Of a stretch of DNA of 64,000 nucleotides, positions 35,224 to 43,307 are shown piece after piece. Each line of letters begins with the position of its first letter. Position 1 is the stretch's first letter. The position numbers and the translations under genes were made by a program. Below the pieces are notes generated by a model. The model saw only the letters and a program-made list of their open reading frames with translations. It did not search any database and was not told the origin of the DNA. The DNA comes from Pelagibius sp037652055 (GTDB taxonomy: Bacteria > Pseudomonadota > Alphaproteobacteria > Kiloniellales > Kiloniellaceae), in contig NZ_JBBKAH010000008.1 in the NCBI RefSeq assembly GCF_037652055.1, positions 186,001-250,000 of the forward strand. Direction: 5' to 3'.

Positions 35224-36530
35224 AGATCCTCCTGGTCACCTGGTATTTTCCGCCGACCCGGACCATCGCGGCGGTACGGCTCGGCAAGCTGGCGCGCTAC
35301 CTGCTGAGCCAGGGACACGACGTGCGTGTCCTGACACCGAAAGAACCGCCCCTGCCGCAGGACCTCTCGGTCGATTTCCCCGAGGAGCGTGTCACGCGCA
35401 CCGCATGGCGCGACCCGCAGGCAGACGATGCCGCGGGGCCGCGCCGCCCGCCGCCGGCCACGGTGGGCAGCGTGCCCGAGGGCGGGGTCAGCAATCCTTC
35501 CTGGCTGAAGCGCACCCTATGGCGTCTGCACGCCAGCTTCTCCGACTTCCCCGACGGGCGGGTGAGCTGGCAGCCTTTCGCGGTCGAGGCCGGCGGTGCG
35601 CTGCTGGACGGCTGGCGGCCCGATCTGGTCTTCGCCAGCGGCCCGCCGTTTACCACCCTGTTCGTCGGCCGTGACCTCAGCCGTCGGTTCGATCTGCCTC
35701 TGGTGCTGGAGTTTCGCGACCGCTGGTCTGAAGACCCCTATGCGCCTCCTTTCTTCTGGCGTCGGTGGCGCAACCGCCTGGCGGAGAACGAGCTGATCGC
35801 CCAGGCGCGGGCGCTGGTGACGGTGTCGCAACCCTGGGCGAAGGCCTACCGGGCGCGCTTCGGCAAGCCGGTCGAGGTGGTCTACAACGGCTACGATGCC
35901 GAGTTCTGCGGCGAGGGGCCCTTCGACGGCGCAGCCGGCCGGCCGGCCTTGGAGATCGTCTATACCGGCGGTATCTACCCCGGCTATCGCGATCCCTCGC
36001 CGCTGTTCGCCGCCATGAAGCTGCTGGAAGACCGCGGGCTGCAATGCCGGATGATCTTCCATGGCGTGCGGCCGGCCACCGTCACGCCGCTGGCGGAAGC
36101 CCAGGGTGTCACCCACCTGGTGGACATTCGCGAGGTGCTGGCCCACGAGGAGGCGCTGCGGCGCCAGCGCGAGTCCGATATCCTGGTCCTGCTGCAGTGG
36201 AACGACCCCAAGGAGCAGGGAAACGTGCCGGGCAAGTTCTTCGAGTACCTTGGCGCGCGCCGGCCGATCCTGGTGCTGGGCCTGCATGACGGCGTCCCTG
36301 CGACGATCGTGAAGGAGCGTGAAGCGGGCTTCTTCTCGAACGATCCGGAGGAGATCGCCCGCCAGCTGACCCGCTGGCTGGAGATCAAGGGGGAGAAGGG
36401 GCTGCTGCCGCCGGTGCCGGAGAGCGGCCGCGCGGGCTTTTCGCGTGACGAACAGTACGCCCGCCTCGAGCGGTTTTTCATGGAGCTGCTCGGCAGCGCC
36501 CCTGCTTCGAACAATCAGGGCCCCAGGTGA
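35220..36530 (+). CDS. Family 4-like (GT-B) glycosyltransferase
   Basis: The 436-residue protein begins VKILLVTWYFPPTRTIAAVRLG, the N-terminal strand and Gly-rich loop of GT-B enzymes. A C-terminal half carries IVYTGGIYPGYRDP and PGKFFEYLGARRPILVLG, where the E-x7-E-type donor site is replaced by KFFEYLGA, as in many family 4 relatives. It would add a sugar to the growing lipid-linked unit on the cytoplasmic side. The GTG start overlaps the sulfotransferase stop; extending upstream would run through that gene. PrsT follows after 22 bases. Confidence 0.82.
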   Translation: MKILLVTWYFPPTRTIAAVRLGKLARYLLSQGHDVRVLTPKEPPLPQDLSVDFPEERVTRTAWRDPQADDAAGPRRPPPATVGSVPEGGVSNPSWLKRTLWRLHASFSDFPDGRVSWQPFAVEAGGALLDGWRPDLVFASGPPFTTLFVGRDLSRRFDLPLVLEFRDRWSEDPYAPPFFWRRWRNRLAENELIAQARALVTVSQPWAKAYRARFGKPVEVVYNGYDAEFCGEGPFDGAAGRPALEIVYTGGIYPGYRDPSPLFAAMKLLEDRGLQCRMIFHGVRPATVTPLAEAQGVTHLVDIREVLAHEEALRRQRESDILVLLQWNDPKEQGNVPGKFFEYLGARRPILVLGLHDGVPATIVKEREAGFFSNDPEEIARQLTRWLEIKGEKGLLPPVPESGRAGFSRDEQYARLERFFMELLGSAPASNNQGPR

Positions 36531-36552
36531 CAGGCTTGGTGCGGAGGTAGCG

Positions 36553-39015
36553 ATGGGCAGATGCAACAGGTCGACGCTGGGCGCATGCGCCAGGCGCCCG
36601 ATACATCCAGAACCGCCGAGCGGGCGCAGTCTGATCCGCGCCCTGCTGCTGGCGGTGGGGGCCTGCTGGCTGCTCGCGGGACAGCCCGCCGCCGCAAAGG
36701 TTGAGCCCGAGGCGTCCCGCGCCCACTACGCGGCCGCGGCGGAATATGCCGCCCGGGGCGAACTGCGTGCCGCGGTGATCGAGCTGAAGAACGCCCTGCA
36801 GCGCGATCCCGAGAACGCGGAGGCGCGCCTGCTGCTCGGCGATGTCTACGCGCGGGGGGGCAATGGCGCGGCTGCCGAAAAGGAGCTGCGCGCTGCCGAG
36901 CGCCTGGGCATCGAGCGGGCGCGGCTGATCGTGCCGCTGGGGCGCGCGCTGGCGCTGCAAGGCCGCTTCGAGCAGCTGCTGGAGGAACTGCCGGCGGAGA
37001 GCGACGATCCGGCGCTCGACCTGGAAGTCCTGCTGCTGCGCGCCGAAGCGGAGTCCGGCCTCGGACGATGGGAGGCCGCGCGAGACAGTTATGATACCGC
37101 GGCCGCCAAGGCGCCTGGGGATGCCCGGATACCGTACGGCAGAGGACGGATCGCGCTGGCTCAGGGCGATCTGGCGGTAGCGGAAGCTGAAGCGACCGCA
37201 GCCCTGGCCCTCGACGCGGGCATGTCGGAGGCCCTGCTGCTGCAGGCCGAGGCGCGCCGGGTAGGCGGCGATCCGGAAGGTGCCGTGGCGCCCTTCGAGG
37301 CGATCCTGGCAAAGCCCGGTGTGTCGCCCGGCATCGCGATCCGCGCGCGGCTCGGTCTGGCCGGCGCGCTTCTCGCCCTCAATCGGGACGCCGAGGCGCA
37401 GCGCGAGGTCTCAGGCGTGCTGGACATCGCGCCGCAACTGCCGCTGGCCGCCTACCTGCAGGCTTTGATCCAGGTGAGGGGTCAGGACTACGCGGCCGCG
37501 CGCAAGGCTCTGGAGGCCGCGGCTCCCGCTCTCGAGGGATTTCCCCCGGCGCAGTTTCTCTTCGGCGCCGTCTATTACCAGGCGGAGGAACTGGAGACGG
37601 CCCGCTCCTGGCTGGCGCGCCACCTGCGGGCCGTCCCGCAGAACCTGCAGGCTCGCAAGCTGCTCGCCGCAACCCTGCTGCGCCTGAAGGCTATCGACGA
37701 GGCCCTCGCGGTGCTGGAGCCGGCCGCTGAGCAGGCGCCGGACGACCCCCAGGTGCTGCTGCTGCTTGGCAATGCCTATCTCGGCAGCGGCCGCATGGCA
37801 GAAGCCTCTGCGATGCTGGGCAGGGCCGCCGAACTGGCGCCGCAGGATCCGCGCGTGCTGAGCCAGCTGGCGGTGACCCAATTGGCGACGGGGGAGCGCG
37901 ACGAAGCGCTGGCGACACTGAACGCCACCTTCGATCTGGGCGCCGATGCCAGCGCGATCGGCTATGCGCTTGCATTCTCCCATCTTCAGGCCGGAGACTT
38001 CGCGGCCGCCCTGACGGTGGCGCAGGATCTCAGCCGCCGTTTTCCGCAGAGCGCCATCGCCGCGAACCTGGAGGGCGGTGCCTACGCGGCCATGGGCGCG
38101 TTGGACAAGGCGCGGACGGCCTTCGAGAGGGGCCTTGCGATCGAGCCCGGCTTCAACGAGGCCCGTGCCAACCTGGCGGCCCTGAAGGCGCAGTCGGGCG
38201 ACGCAGCCGGGGCAGAGGCGGAATACCAGGAGATTCTATCGCGGGAGGCGGGCAATGCGGCCGCGCTGTTGGGGATGGCGGCGCTGGCCAATCATCGCGG
38301 TGACACCGCCGCCACCCGGCAATGGCTGGAGAGCGCCGTGAAGGCCAATCCCGACAACGTGAAAGCCTCCCTGGCTCTCGGCGAGCATCTCACGCAGCAG
38401 GGCGACCTGGCCGGGGCGGTGCGGCTGTTGCAGGATTTCACCATCCGGCAGCCGCGCAATCCGCAGGCCCTGGTGGCGCTGGGCCGGGTCCAGTCAAGGC
38501 TCGGCGCGTTCCCCGAGGCCGTGCGGAGCTACCGGCGCCTGTCGGAGGTGACCAATGGTTCCGCAGGGTCCCGCTTGTTGCTGGCGGAGGCACAGCTTGC
38601 CGCCGGAGAGCTGGGCGCGGCGACCGCGTCCTACGAGGGCCTGAAGGCGGTGGCGGCCGACAATCCCGTGGTGTGGAACAACCTCGCCTGGCTCTACCAG
38701 CAAGCCGGCGACGCCCGGGCCGCTGCCCATGGTGAAAGGGCGCTGGAACTCGCCCCCGGCCAGCCGGCGATCATGGACACGCTGGGCTGGATCTTGCTGG
38801 ACGCCGACCAGGTCCAGCGTGCTCTCGAGTTGCTGAAGCAGGCACATGAAGCCGCGCCGGCTGCCGATGACATCGCCTACCACTACGCGGCGGCGCTGCA
38901 CAGGACGGGCGACACGGCGGCGGCGCGGGCGCTGCTGGAGAAGACCCTGCAGAGCGGGCGGCCCTTCGCCGCCCGTGCGGAAGCCGCGGCCCTGCTGGAA
39001 GAGCTGGGCTCGTAA
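36553..39015 (+). CDS. prsT: PEP-CTERM system TPR-repeat protein PrsT
   Basis: The 820-residue protein is almost entirely tetratricopeptide repeats (about 20 units from residue ~55 to the end). It matches in length and layout the TPR protein that accompanies exosortase A loci. The N-terminal hydrophobic segment spans residues ~26-48. It can be read as a signal peptide cleaved near AGQPAAA, or as a lipoprotein signal at VGAC (Cys38), although hydrophobic residues after that Cys make this less clear. It likely acts as a periplasmic scaffold for polymer export or protein sorting. Start support is GGAGGT four bases before ATG 36553. It ends 8 bases from the convergent cis-prenyltransferase. Confidence 0.88.
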   Translation: MGRCNRSTLGACARRPIHPEPPSGRSLIRALLLAVGACWLLAGQPAAAKVEPEASRAHYAAAAEYAARGELRAAVIELKNALQRDPENAEARLLLGDVYARGGNGAAAEKELRAAERLGIERARLIVPLGRALALQGRFEQLLEELPAESDDPALDLEVLLLRAEAESGLGRWEAARDSYDTAAAKAPGDARIPYGRGRIALAQGDLAVAEAEATAALALDAGMSEALLLQAEARRVGGDPEGAVAPFEAILAKPGVSPGIAIRARLGLAGALLALNRDAEAQREVSGVLDIAPQLPLAAYLQALIQVRGQDYAAARKALEAAAPALEGFPPAQFLFGAVYYQAEELETARSWLARHLRAVPQNLQARKLLAATLLRLKAIDEALAVLEPAAEQAPDDPQVLLLLGNAYLGSGRMAEASAMLGRAAELAPQDPRVLSQLAVTQLATGERDEALATLNATFDLGADASAIGYALAFSHLQAGDFAAALTVAQDLSRRFPQSAIAANLEGGAYAAMGALDKARTAFERGLAIEPGFNEARANLAALKAQSGDAAGAEAEYQEILSREAGNAAALLGMAALANHRGDTAATRQWLESAVKANPDNVKASLALGEHLTQQGDLAGAVRLLQDFTIRQPRNPQALVALGRVQSRLGAFPEAVRSYRRLSEVTNGSAGSRLLLAEAQLAAGELGAATASYEGLKAVAADNPVVWNNLAWLYQQAGDARAAAHGERALELAPGQPAIMDTLGWILLDADQVQRALELLKQAHEAAPAADDIAYHYAAALHRTGDTAAARALLEKTLQSGRPFAARAEAAALLEELGS

Positions 39016-39023
39016 GCGCGCGG

Positions 39024-39914
39024 CTAAAGCCCGAAGCGGCGCTGGCGCTGCTGATAGGCGCGGATCGCGCGCAGGAAGTCGATCTTGCGGAAGTCGGGCC
39101 AGTCGATTTCGGTGAAATAGAATTCGCTGTAGGCGCTCTGCCACAGCAGGAAGCCGGACAGGCGCAGTTCGCCGCTGGTGCGGATGATGAGGTCGGGATC
39201 CGGGAGGTCGGGCAGGTAGAGATGCTCGGCGATGGTTTCGGCCGAGATGTCCTCGATCGCGGCGGCGGGATCCTCCGCAATGAGAATCCTGGCACGCAGC
39301 AGGGAGCGCAGGGCATCGACCAGTTCGGCCCGGCCGTCGTAGGCCGCGGCGATGGTCAGCACCACCGCGTCGTGGTCTTTGGTCGCCTCCTGCGCCGCTT
39401 CGATGGCGGCGCGGGTCTGCGGCGGCAGCAGGTCGAGCCGGCCGGCCGCGCGGACGCGAACGCCGTGCTGGCGCACGAAAGGGCCTGTCGAGAGAGCTGA
39501 CAGCTTGTTCTGGATCGCCGCGAGGATGCCGTTGACCTCTTCGGGCGCGCGCTCCAGGTTCTTCGTCGAGCAGACCCAGAGCGTGACCGCCGGGATGCCC
39601 AGGGCGATACAGCAGTCCAGCACCTCATCGAGCTTCTCCGCACCCAGAGCATAGAGCGTGCAGGGGTCGGCGATGCGCCGCCGCCGGCCGAAGCGGCGAT
39701 TGCCGTCGAGAATGATGCCGACGTGGCGAGGCCGCGCCGCCTGGAGAATCTGACCGACCAGCCGGCGCTCGTAGGCGCGGTAGAGCAGCCGCTTGATCGC
39801 GTCCCGCAGGGTGGAGAGGAAACGCCGCTCAGCGCTTGCCGCAGGAACGCCTGGAGCCCCCTCGGCCGCGGCCTCCGGCTGATTCTGGCCCGCGATGTCC
39901 TGCTGTTGCGTCAC
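39024..39914 (-). CDS. Divergent cis-prenyltransferase (undecaprenyl-diphosphate-synthase family)
   Basis: The 296-residue protein shows the catalytic strand GIILDGNRRFGRR (Asp70) and the conserved C-terminal RTSGELRLSGFLLWQSAYSEFYF, so the Z-prenyl synthase fold is clear. It carries a ~60-residue N-terminal extension. At the place of the usual GHxxG segment it reads LYALGAEKL, replacing the conserved His by Tyr. The role could be a dedicated polyprenyl carrier for this EPS or a shorter Z-prenyl product. The housekeeping uppS is expected elsewhere. It lies 21 bases after manC on the same strand. Confidence 0.78.
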   Translation of the reverse strand: MTQQQDIAGQNQPEAAAEGAPGVPAASAERRFLSTLRDAIKRLLYRAYERRLVGQILQAARPRHVGIILDGNRRFGRRRRIADPCTLYALGAEKLDEVLDCCIALGIPAVTLWVCSTKNLERAPEEVNGILAAIQNKLSALSTGPFVRQHGVRVRAAGRLDLLPPQTRAAIEAAQEATKDHDAVVLTIAAAYDGRAELVDALRSLLRARILIAEDPAAAIEDISAETIAEHLYLPDLPDPDLIIRTSGELRLSGFLLWQSAYSEFYFTEIDWPDFRKIDFLRAIRAYQQRQRRFGL

Positions 39915-39935
39915 CGGCCCTCGCGTCCCTCCGCG

Positions 39936-41054
39936 TCAATTGTCGCCGCCGGCGGAACGCTCAGCGACAAGGCAAGCATAGCGCGGATCTCCCGCCAGGA
40001 CGTCGACCAGGGATCTGAGATCCTGGGAGCGATCCAACGGGCAGACCAGGATGGCGTCGTCCGACACGACCACGGCGATGCCGTCCAGACCGAGTGCTGC
40101 CACCGGCAGGGTGTCGCTGCGCAGATAGCTGTTCCGGCTGTCGACCGCCACGACCGCTCCCTCCACCAGGTTGCCGCTTGCGTCCTTCGCCGCGACCTGG
40201 TGGAGCGCCTCCCAGGAGCCGACGTCGGACCAGCCGATGTCGATCGGAACGACGGCGCCATCCGACGTGCGCTCCATCACCGCCTTGTCGAAGGGGATGC
40301 TCGGCTGGGCCTTGAAAGCGTCCTCATCGAGCCGCAGGAAGTCTTCGTCGGCCTTGGCGCCGGCCAGCGCGTCACGGCAGGCGCTCACAATGGCCGGCTC
40401 GTGACGCTCCATTTCTTCGACCAGGCGGCGCGCCGTGAGCAGAAACATGCCGCTGTTCCAGACATACCCGCCGCTTGCCAGGTAGCTTTGGGCCGTTGCG
40501 AGATCGGGCTTCTCGACGAAGCGGTCGATGGCGTGGCACCCGGGGCAGCCGGCCAGGGGCTCGCCCTGCCTGATGTAGCCGTATCCGGTCTCTGCATGCT
40601 GCGGACTGGCGCCGAAGGTGACGATGCGGCCCTGGAGGGCCGCCGGGGCAGCTAGGGCGATCGCCTCGGCAAGACCCTGCCGGTCCCGAACGGTGTGGTC
40701 CGACGGGGCCAGCAGCAGAAGGGCGTCGGGATTGTCGCCGGCCAGAAACAGCGCGGCCGTGGTGGCGGCCGCGGCGGTATTGCGCAGAGCCGGCTCCAGC
40801 ACGATCGCCAGGGGCTTCACCTCCATCTGTTGCAGTTGCTCGGCGACAAGGAAGCGGTGGGAGCGGTTGCAGATCAACAGGGGCGGCGCGAAAACCTGCG
40901 GTGCCGCGAAGCGGTCGACGGTTTCCTGCAGCAGGGTCCGGTCGCCCACAAGGCGCACGAAGGGCTTGGGACGCCAGGGTCTGGAAAGAGGCCACAGCCG
41001 AACGCCGCTGCCGCCAGCGAGGATCACCGGCTGGATGAGGGACGAGGCGGCCAT
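39936..41054 (-). CDS. manC: Mannose-1-phosphate guanylyltransferase
   Basis: The 372-residue protein makes GDP-mannose from mannose-1-phosphate and GTP. It has the nucleotidyltransferase signature VILAGGSGVRLWPLSR (residues ~10-25), the second motif RFVEKPD near residue 170 and IDIGWSDVGSW near residue 263. It is the short, single-domain form without the C-terminal isomerase. GDP-mannose would feed mannosyl- or derived residues into the polymer. It lies between the export lipoprotein and cis-prenyltransferase genes, all on the minus strand. Confidence 0.88.
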   Translation of the reverse strand: MAASSLIQPVILAGGSGVRLWPLSRPWRPKPFVRLVGDRTLLQETVDRFAAPQVFAPPLLICNRSHRFLVAEQLQQMEVKPLAIVLEPALRNTAAAATTAALFLAGDNPDALLLLAPSDHTVRDRQGLAEAIALAAPAALQGRIVTFGASPQHAETGYGYIRQGEPLAGCPGCHAIDRFVEKPDLATAQSYLASGGYVWNSGMFLLTARRLVEEMERHEPAIVSACRDALAGAKADEDFLRLDEDAFKAQPSIPFDKAVMERTSDGAVVPIDIGWSDVGSWEALHQVAAKDASGNLVEGAVVAVDSRNSYLRSDTLPVAALGLDGIAVVVSDDAILVCPLDRSQDLRSLVDVLAGDPRYACLVAERSAGGDN

Positions 41055-41264
41055 GTTCTCTTTCCGATCGCCGGAAGCGGGTTCCGGCCTGCGTAGGACG
41101 ACGTGTCTGCTAAGCGGCGCGGCGGCCCGTCAGGCTGTCCGGAGCCTGTGCCGGCGATCCCGCCGCGCCAGGTCCGCAAACCTCAGGCGCAGACCGTCCG
41201 GCGCTGCGGGAAGGGCCGTGCTTGCTGAGTCGGCGCCGGTGAAACGTCGCGTCCGGCGACATGC

Positions 41265-41894
41265 TCAAAAGAAGGTTTCCGGGACGATAAGGATGTCGCC
41301 GGGCAGCAGAGCCACATTGGCGGAAATGTCCCCGTCTTCCAGGAGGTCGTCGAGGCGGACCCGATACTCCTGGATCGCGCCGTCCTGCGTGCGCACCAGT
41401 GTGGTGTTGTTGCCGTCGGCGAAATCGGTCAAACCGCCCGTTTGGATGATGACGTCGAGCACGGTCATGTTGGCGCGATAGGGAATGGCCTGGGGCTCCG
41501 AGGCCTCGCCGACAATGCGAACCTGCTGCGGGAACGTGCCGACGAAGCCGCCGACGATCACCGTGACCAGCGGGTCCTGGATGTAGACGGCGAGTTCCGT
41601 TTCGATCTCGCGGGAGAGGTCGCTGGGGGTCTTGCCCTCGACATAGAGATCTTCGATGAGCGGCACGGAAATGCGGCCGTCGGGCCGGACATTAACCGTG
41701 GTGGTCAGTTCCGCATTGCGCCAGACGAAAATGGTCAGAGAGTCGCCTGCACCGATCTGGTAGAGGGGAGGAGCCTCAGGCGCTTCAAACTGCGCTTCCG
41801 GGACCTCCGGTTTGGTGGAGCAGGCCGCCAAGCCTGCCGCGATCAGGACCGCACCAAACAATGAAGCGATCGACTTCGTCCCCCTGCCGGTCAT
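41265..41894 (-). CDS. XrtA-type exopolysaccharide export lipoprotein (Wza/GumB family)
   Basis: The 209-residue protein has a lipoprotein signal ending GLAAC (Cys25). A Poly_export domain (YQIGAGDSLTIFVWRNAELTTTVNVRPDGRISVPL, residues ~45-120) is followed by a SLBB-like segment (VRIVGEASEPQAIPYRANMTVLDVIIQTGGL) and the closing LLPGDILIVPETFF. It forms or lines the periplasmic/outer-membrane exit for the polysaccharide. The short length fits the subgroup found with exosortase A. GGGGGAGG seven bases upstream sets the start. The 381-base region upstream gives it its own promoter. Confidence 0.92.
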   Translation of the reverse strand: MTGRGTKSIASLFGAVLIAAGLAACSTKPEVPEAQFEAPEAPPLYQIGAGDSLTIFVWRNAELTTTVNVRPDGRISVPLIEDLYVEGKTPSDLSREIETELAVYIQDPLVTVIVGGFVGTFPQQVRIVGEASEPQAIPYRANMTVLDVIIQTGGLTDFADGNNTTLVRTQDGAIQEYRVRLDDLLEDGDISANVALLPGDILIVPETFF

Positions 41895-42205
41895 GCCTTA
41901 GCCTCCCCCATGACAAATCGTGCTACGCACCTCTGAAGCAACCATAAATTGGAGTGATCACGACGACAAGCGCAGACCGCTGTGGCAGCGAGCCGGGCAG
42001 CGGCTCCGCCCGCCCTCGATTGGGACGCCGAAGCCTCGGCCGGACATTCCCGCTGCAGCTCGACGCCAGTCACCGAGGCGTAGGGGCTGGCCGCGAGGGC
42101 GCTGTCGGGCCGCGGCCTGTGATTGATTTGCGACGGAGACACACGGGGATCACAGTGGGACGGCAACCTATAGATAGGAAGGGCCGCTGTAATCAACCGG
42201 AGGCT
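41895..42205. other. Leader/promoter region of the export gene
   Basis: The stretch lies between the terminator at 42206-42246 and the export gene. A minus-strand open frame (41891-42196) abuts the start codon, but its translation is low in conserved character. I see no clear promoter hexamers, though a TATCTATAGG stretch near 42170 on the minus strand is AT-rich. Confidence 0.4.
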
Positions 42206-42246
42206 AAAAACGGCAGCAGCCGGCGCGTCATCGCGACGCCGGCTGC
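42206..42246 (-). terminator. Rho-independent terminator after the 46-aa gene
   Basis: A 10-bp perfect stem (GCAGCCGGCG / CGCCGGCTGC, 42216-42225 with 42237-42246) with an 11-base loop is followed on the minus strand by GTTTTT (42206-42211). It starts 29 bases after the small gene's stop. Confidence 0.8.
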
Positions 42247-42275
42247 ACGAACGGCCGTTAAGAAGTTGTCCGCGC

Positions 42276-42416
42276 TCAGGGCAGGACGTACTCGATCAGG
42301 AACCAGTAACCGGAAATAGAGCCGACGACCAAAGTCGAAAGCGCCAGAACCGAGCGAATGCGCTGCACAGAAATCGGACGAAATGCGGCTGTTCTATAAA
42401 TTTCATTCAATGACAT
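42276..42416 (-). CDS. 46-residue single-helix membrane peptide
   Basis: The product has a short basic/hydrophilic N-terminus (MSLNEIYRTAAFRPISVQRIR) and one hydrophobic helix (residues ~22-44) ending YVLP. GAGGGGG lies eight bases before the ATG and a strong terminator lies 30 bases after the stop, so this looks like a complete monocistronic gene. The leader holds two perfect small stem-loops. I recognise no family. Location beside the export and sugar-transferase genes suggests a regulatory or accessory peptide for EPS synthesis. A longer frame from 42473 has no better start signal. Confidence 0.6.
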   Translation of the reverse strand: MSLNEIYRTAAFRPISVQRIRSVLALSTLVVGSISGYWFLIEYVLP

Positions 42417-42430
42417 CGTAACATCCCCCT

Positions 42431-42449
42431 CTTTGTCTTCTTGACAAAG
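42431..42449 (-). promoter_or_regulatory. Stem-loop touching the ribosome binding site of the 46-aa gene
   Basis: CTTTGTC and GACAAAG form a perfect 7-bp stem with a 5-base loop. On the minus strand its 3' arm runs directly into GAGGGGG, the Shine-Dalgarno element, so pairing could affect translation. Confidence 0.5.
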
Positions 42450-42480
42450 TTGTGCATCGGAGGGAGCGCGCACCGTCGCC

Positions 42481-42499
42481 AGGGAAGCAATACTTCCCT
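42481..42499 (-). promoter_or_regulatory. Second stem-loop/operator-like dyad in the same leader
   Basis: AGGGAAG and CTTCCCT form a perfect 7-bp stem with a 5-base loop. Geometry equals the stem-loop at 42431-42449, 31 bases away. Confidence 0.45.
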
Positions 42500-43307
42500 A
42501 CTACATGCAGCGGTGGAGATTAGTCTCTGCCTTGTAACCCGCGTCTACAGGCGCCTACACATTTTGATTAATTGCGTAATTCACCTGCTCCCGGGAAGAA
42601 TGTTATTTTTATGCGTTGTATTTGTCAATCATCTGGTCTTGGCTATTCTTGGTTAAGCCTTTTGATCGAATACCTCTTTGAGGCGTGGTCTGGGCTACGC
42701 TTATCAACCTCTGCGGCGGCTCCCGAAAGCGGGTGATTAACCATCCGGAGCCTTACAAACCCTCAGTAAAAAGACCTTCCGATCGGTGATGAATCTCCGC
42801 CCGAGAAGCGGTTAGCGCTCCACCGGAGCGGGCGAGACTTCTTTGCAACGCTTACAAAAATTTTTTCTTACAGTCGGATTTCATTGAATAATCGATGGGG
42901 TGCCGGGGGCCTGGGACGCGGTGGGAGCGGCAATAAGAGACGCTAGAACCTGGCGACGCAGCTGTCTACCCCGGATTGATAGCGTGCGCGGCGGGGTCGC
43001 CCTGGAAGAGGATCCTGCCCCTCGCCCGTTTACCATTTAACCGCCCATCATTCTTAACCCCGGTCGAGGGGCGGAGCGGCGTGGCAAGCAACTGACAGTT
43101 GTGAGTGGGGGGGCTCGCACAGGCCCAGGCGGAGCCCGCCAGCGGGTTGGTTGAGGAAGATCTTCTCAATTTCTACCTGATTGCTGGAGGCGACTGCCGA
43201 GCCGGCAAAGCGGCACCGCCGTGCGTTTGCATTCTGTTTTTGCTTACGGCTCGTCTATAGAGTGTCGGGCAGGTGCTCGGGCCCTAAATCATCGGTTTCG
43301 TTGGACT
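42500..43307. other. Long AT-richer intergenic region upstream of galE
   Basis: About 800 bases separate the 46-aa gene from galE. Parts around 42550-42660 and 42850-42890 are clearly AT-richer than the locus, with long A/T runs. The region holds a perfect dyad at 43089-43101. Open frames at 42441-42656 (plus) and 42966-43169 (minus) lack ribosome sites and conserved character. It is the largest non-coding stretch in the window and a likely control region or cluster junction. Confidence 0.5.
43089..43101. promoter_or_regulatory. Perfect dyad upstream of galE
   Basis: CAACTG-A-CAGTTG is a 13-base perfect inverted repeat, 206 bases before the galE start. Operator role is inferred only. Confidence 0.35.

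Noticed and set aside
36553..39015. Firm lipoprotein call for PrsT at Cys38
   Set aside because: The residues around Cys38 only loosely fit a lipobox and the hydrophobic stretch continues past it, so I left both signal types open.
41891..42196. 101-codon minus-strand frame whose stop overlaps the export gene start
   Set aside because: Coupling looked tempting, but the translation is Ala/Ser/Arg-rich, lacks a ribosome site and has no recognisable feature. It is more likely leader sequence.
42441..42656. 71-codon hydrophobic plus-strand frame
   Set aside because: It has no ribosome binding site and runs through the leader of the 46-aa gene. Hydrophobicity comes from AT-rich sequence.
42966..43169. 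67-codon minus-strand frame in the galE upstream region
   Set aside because: No start signal and low-complexity composition.
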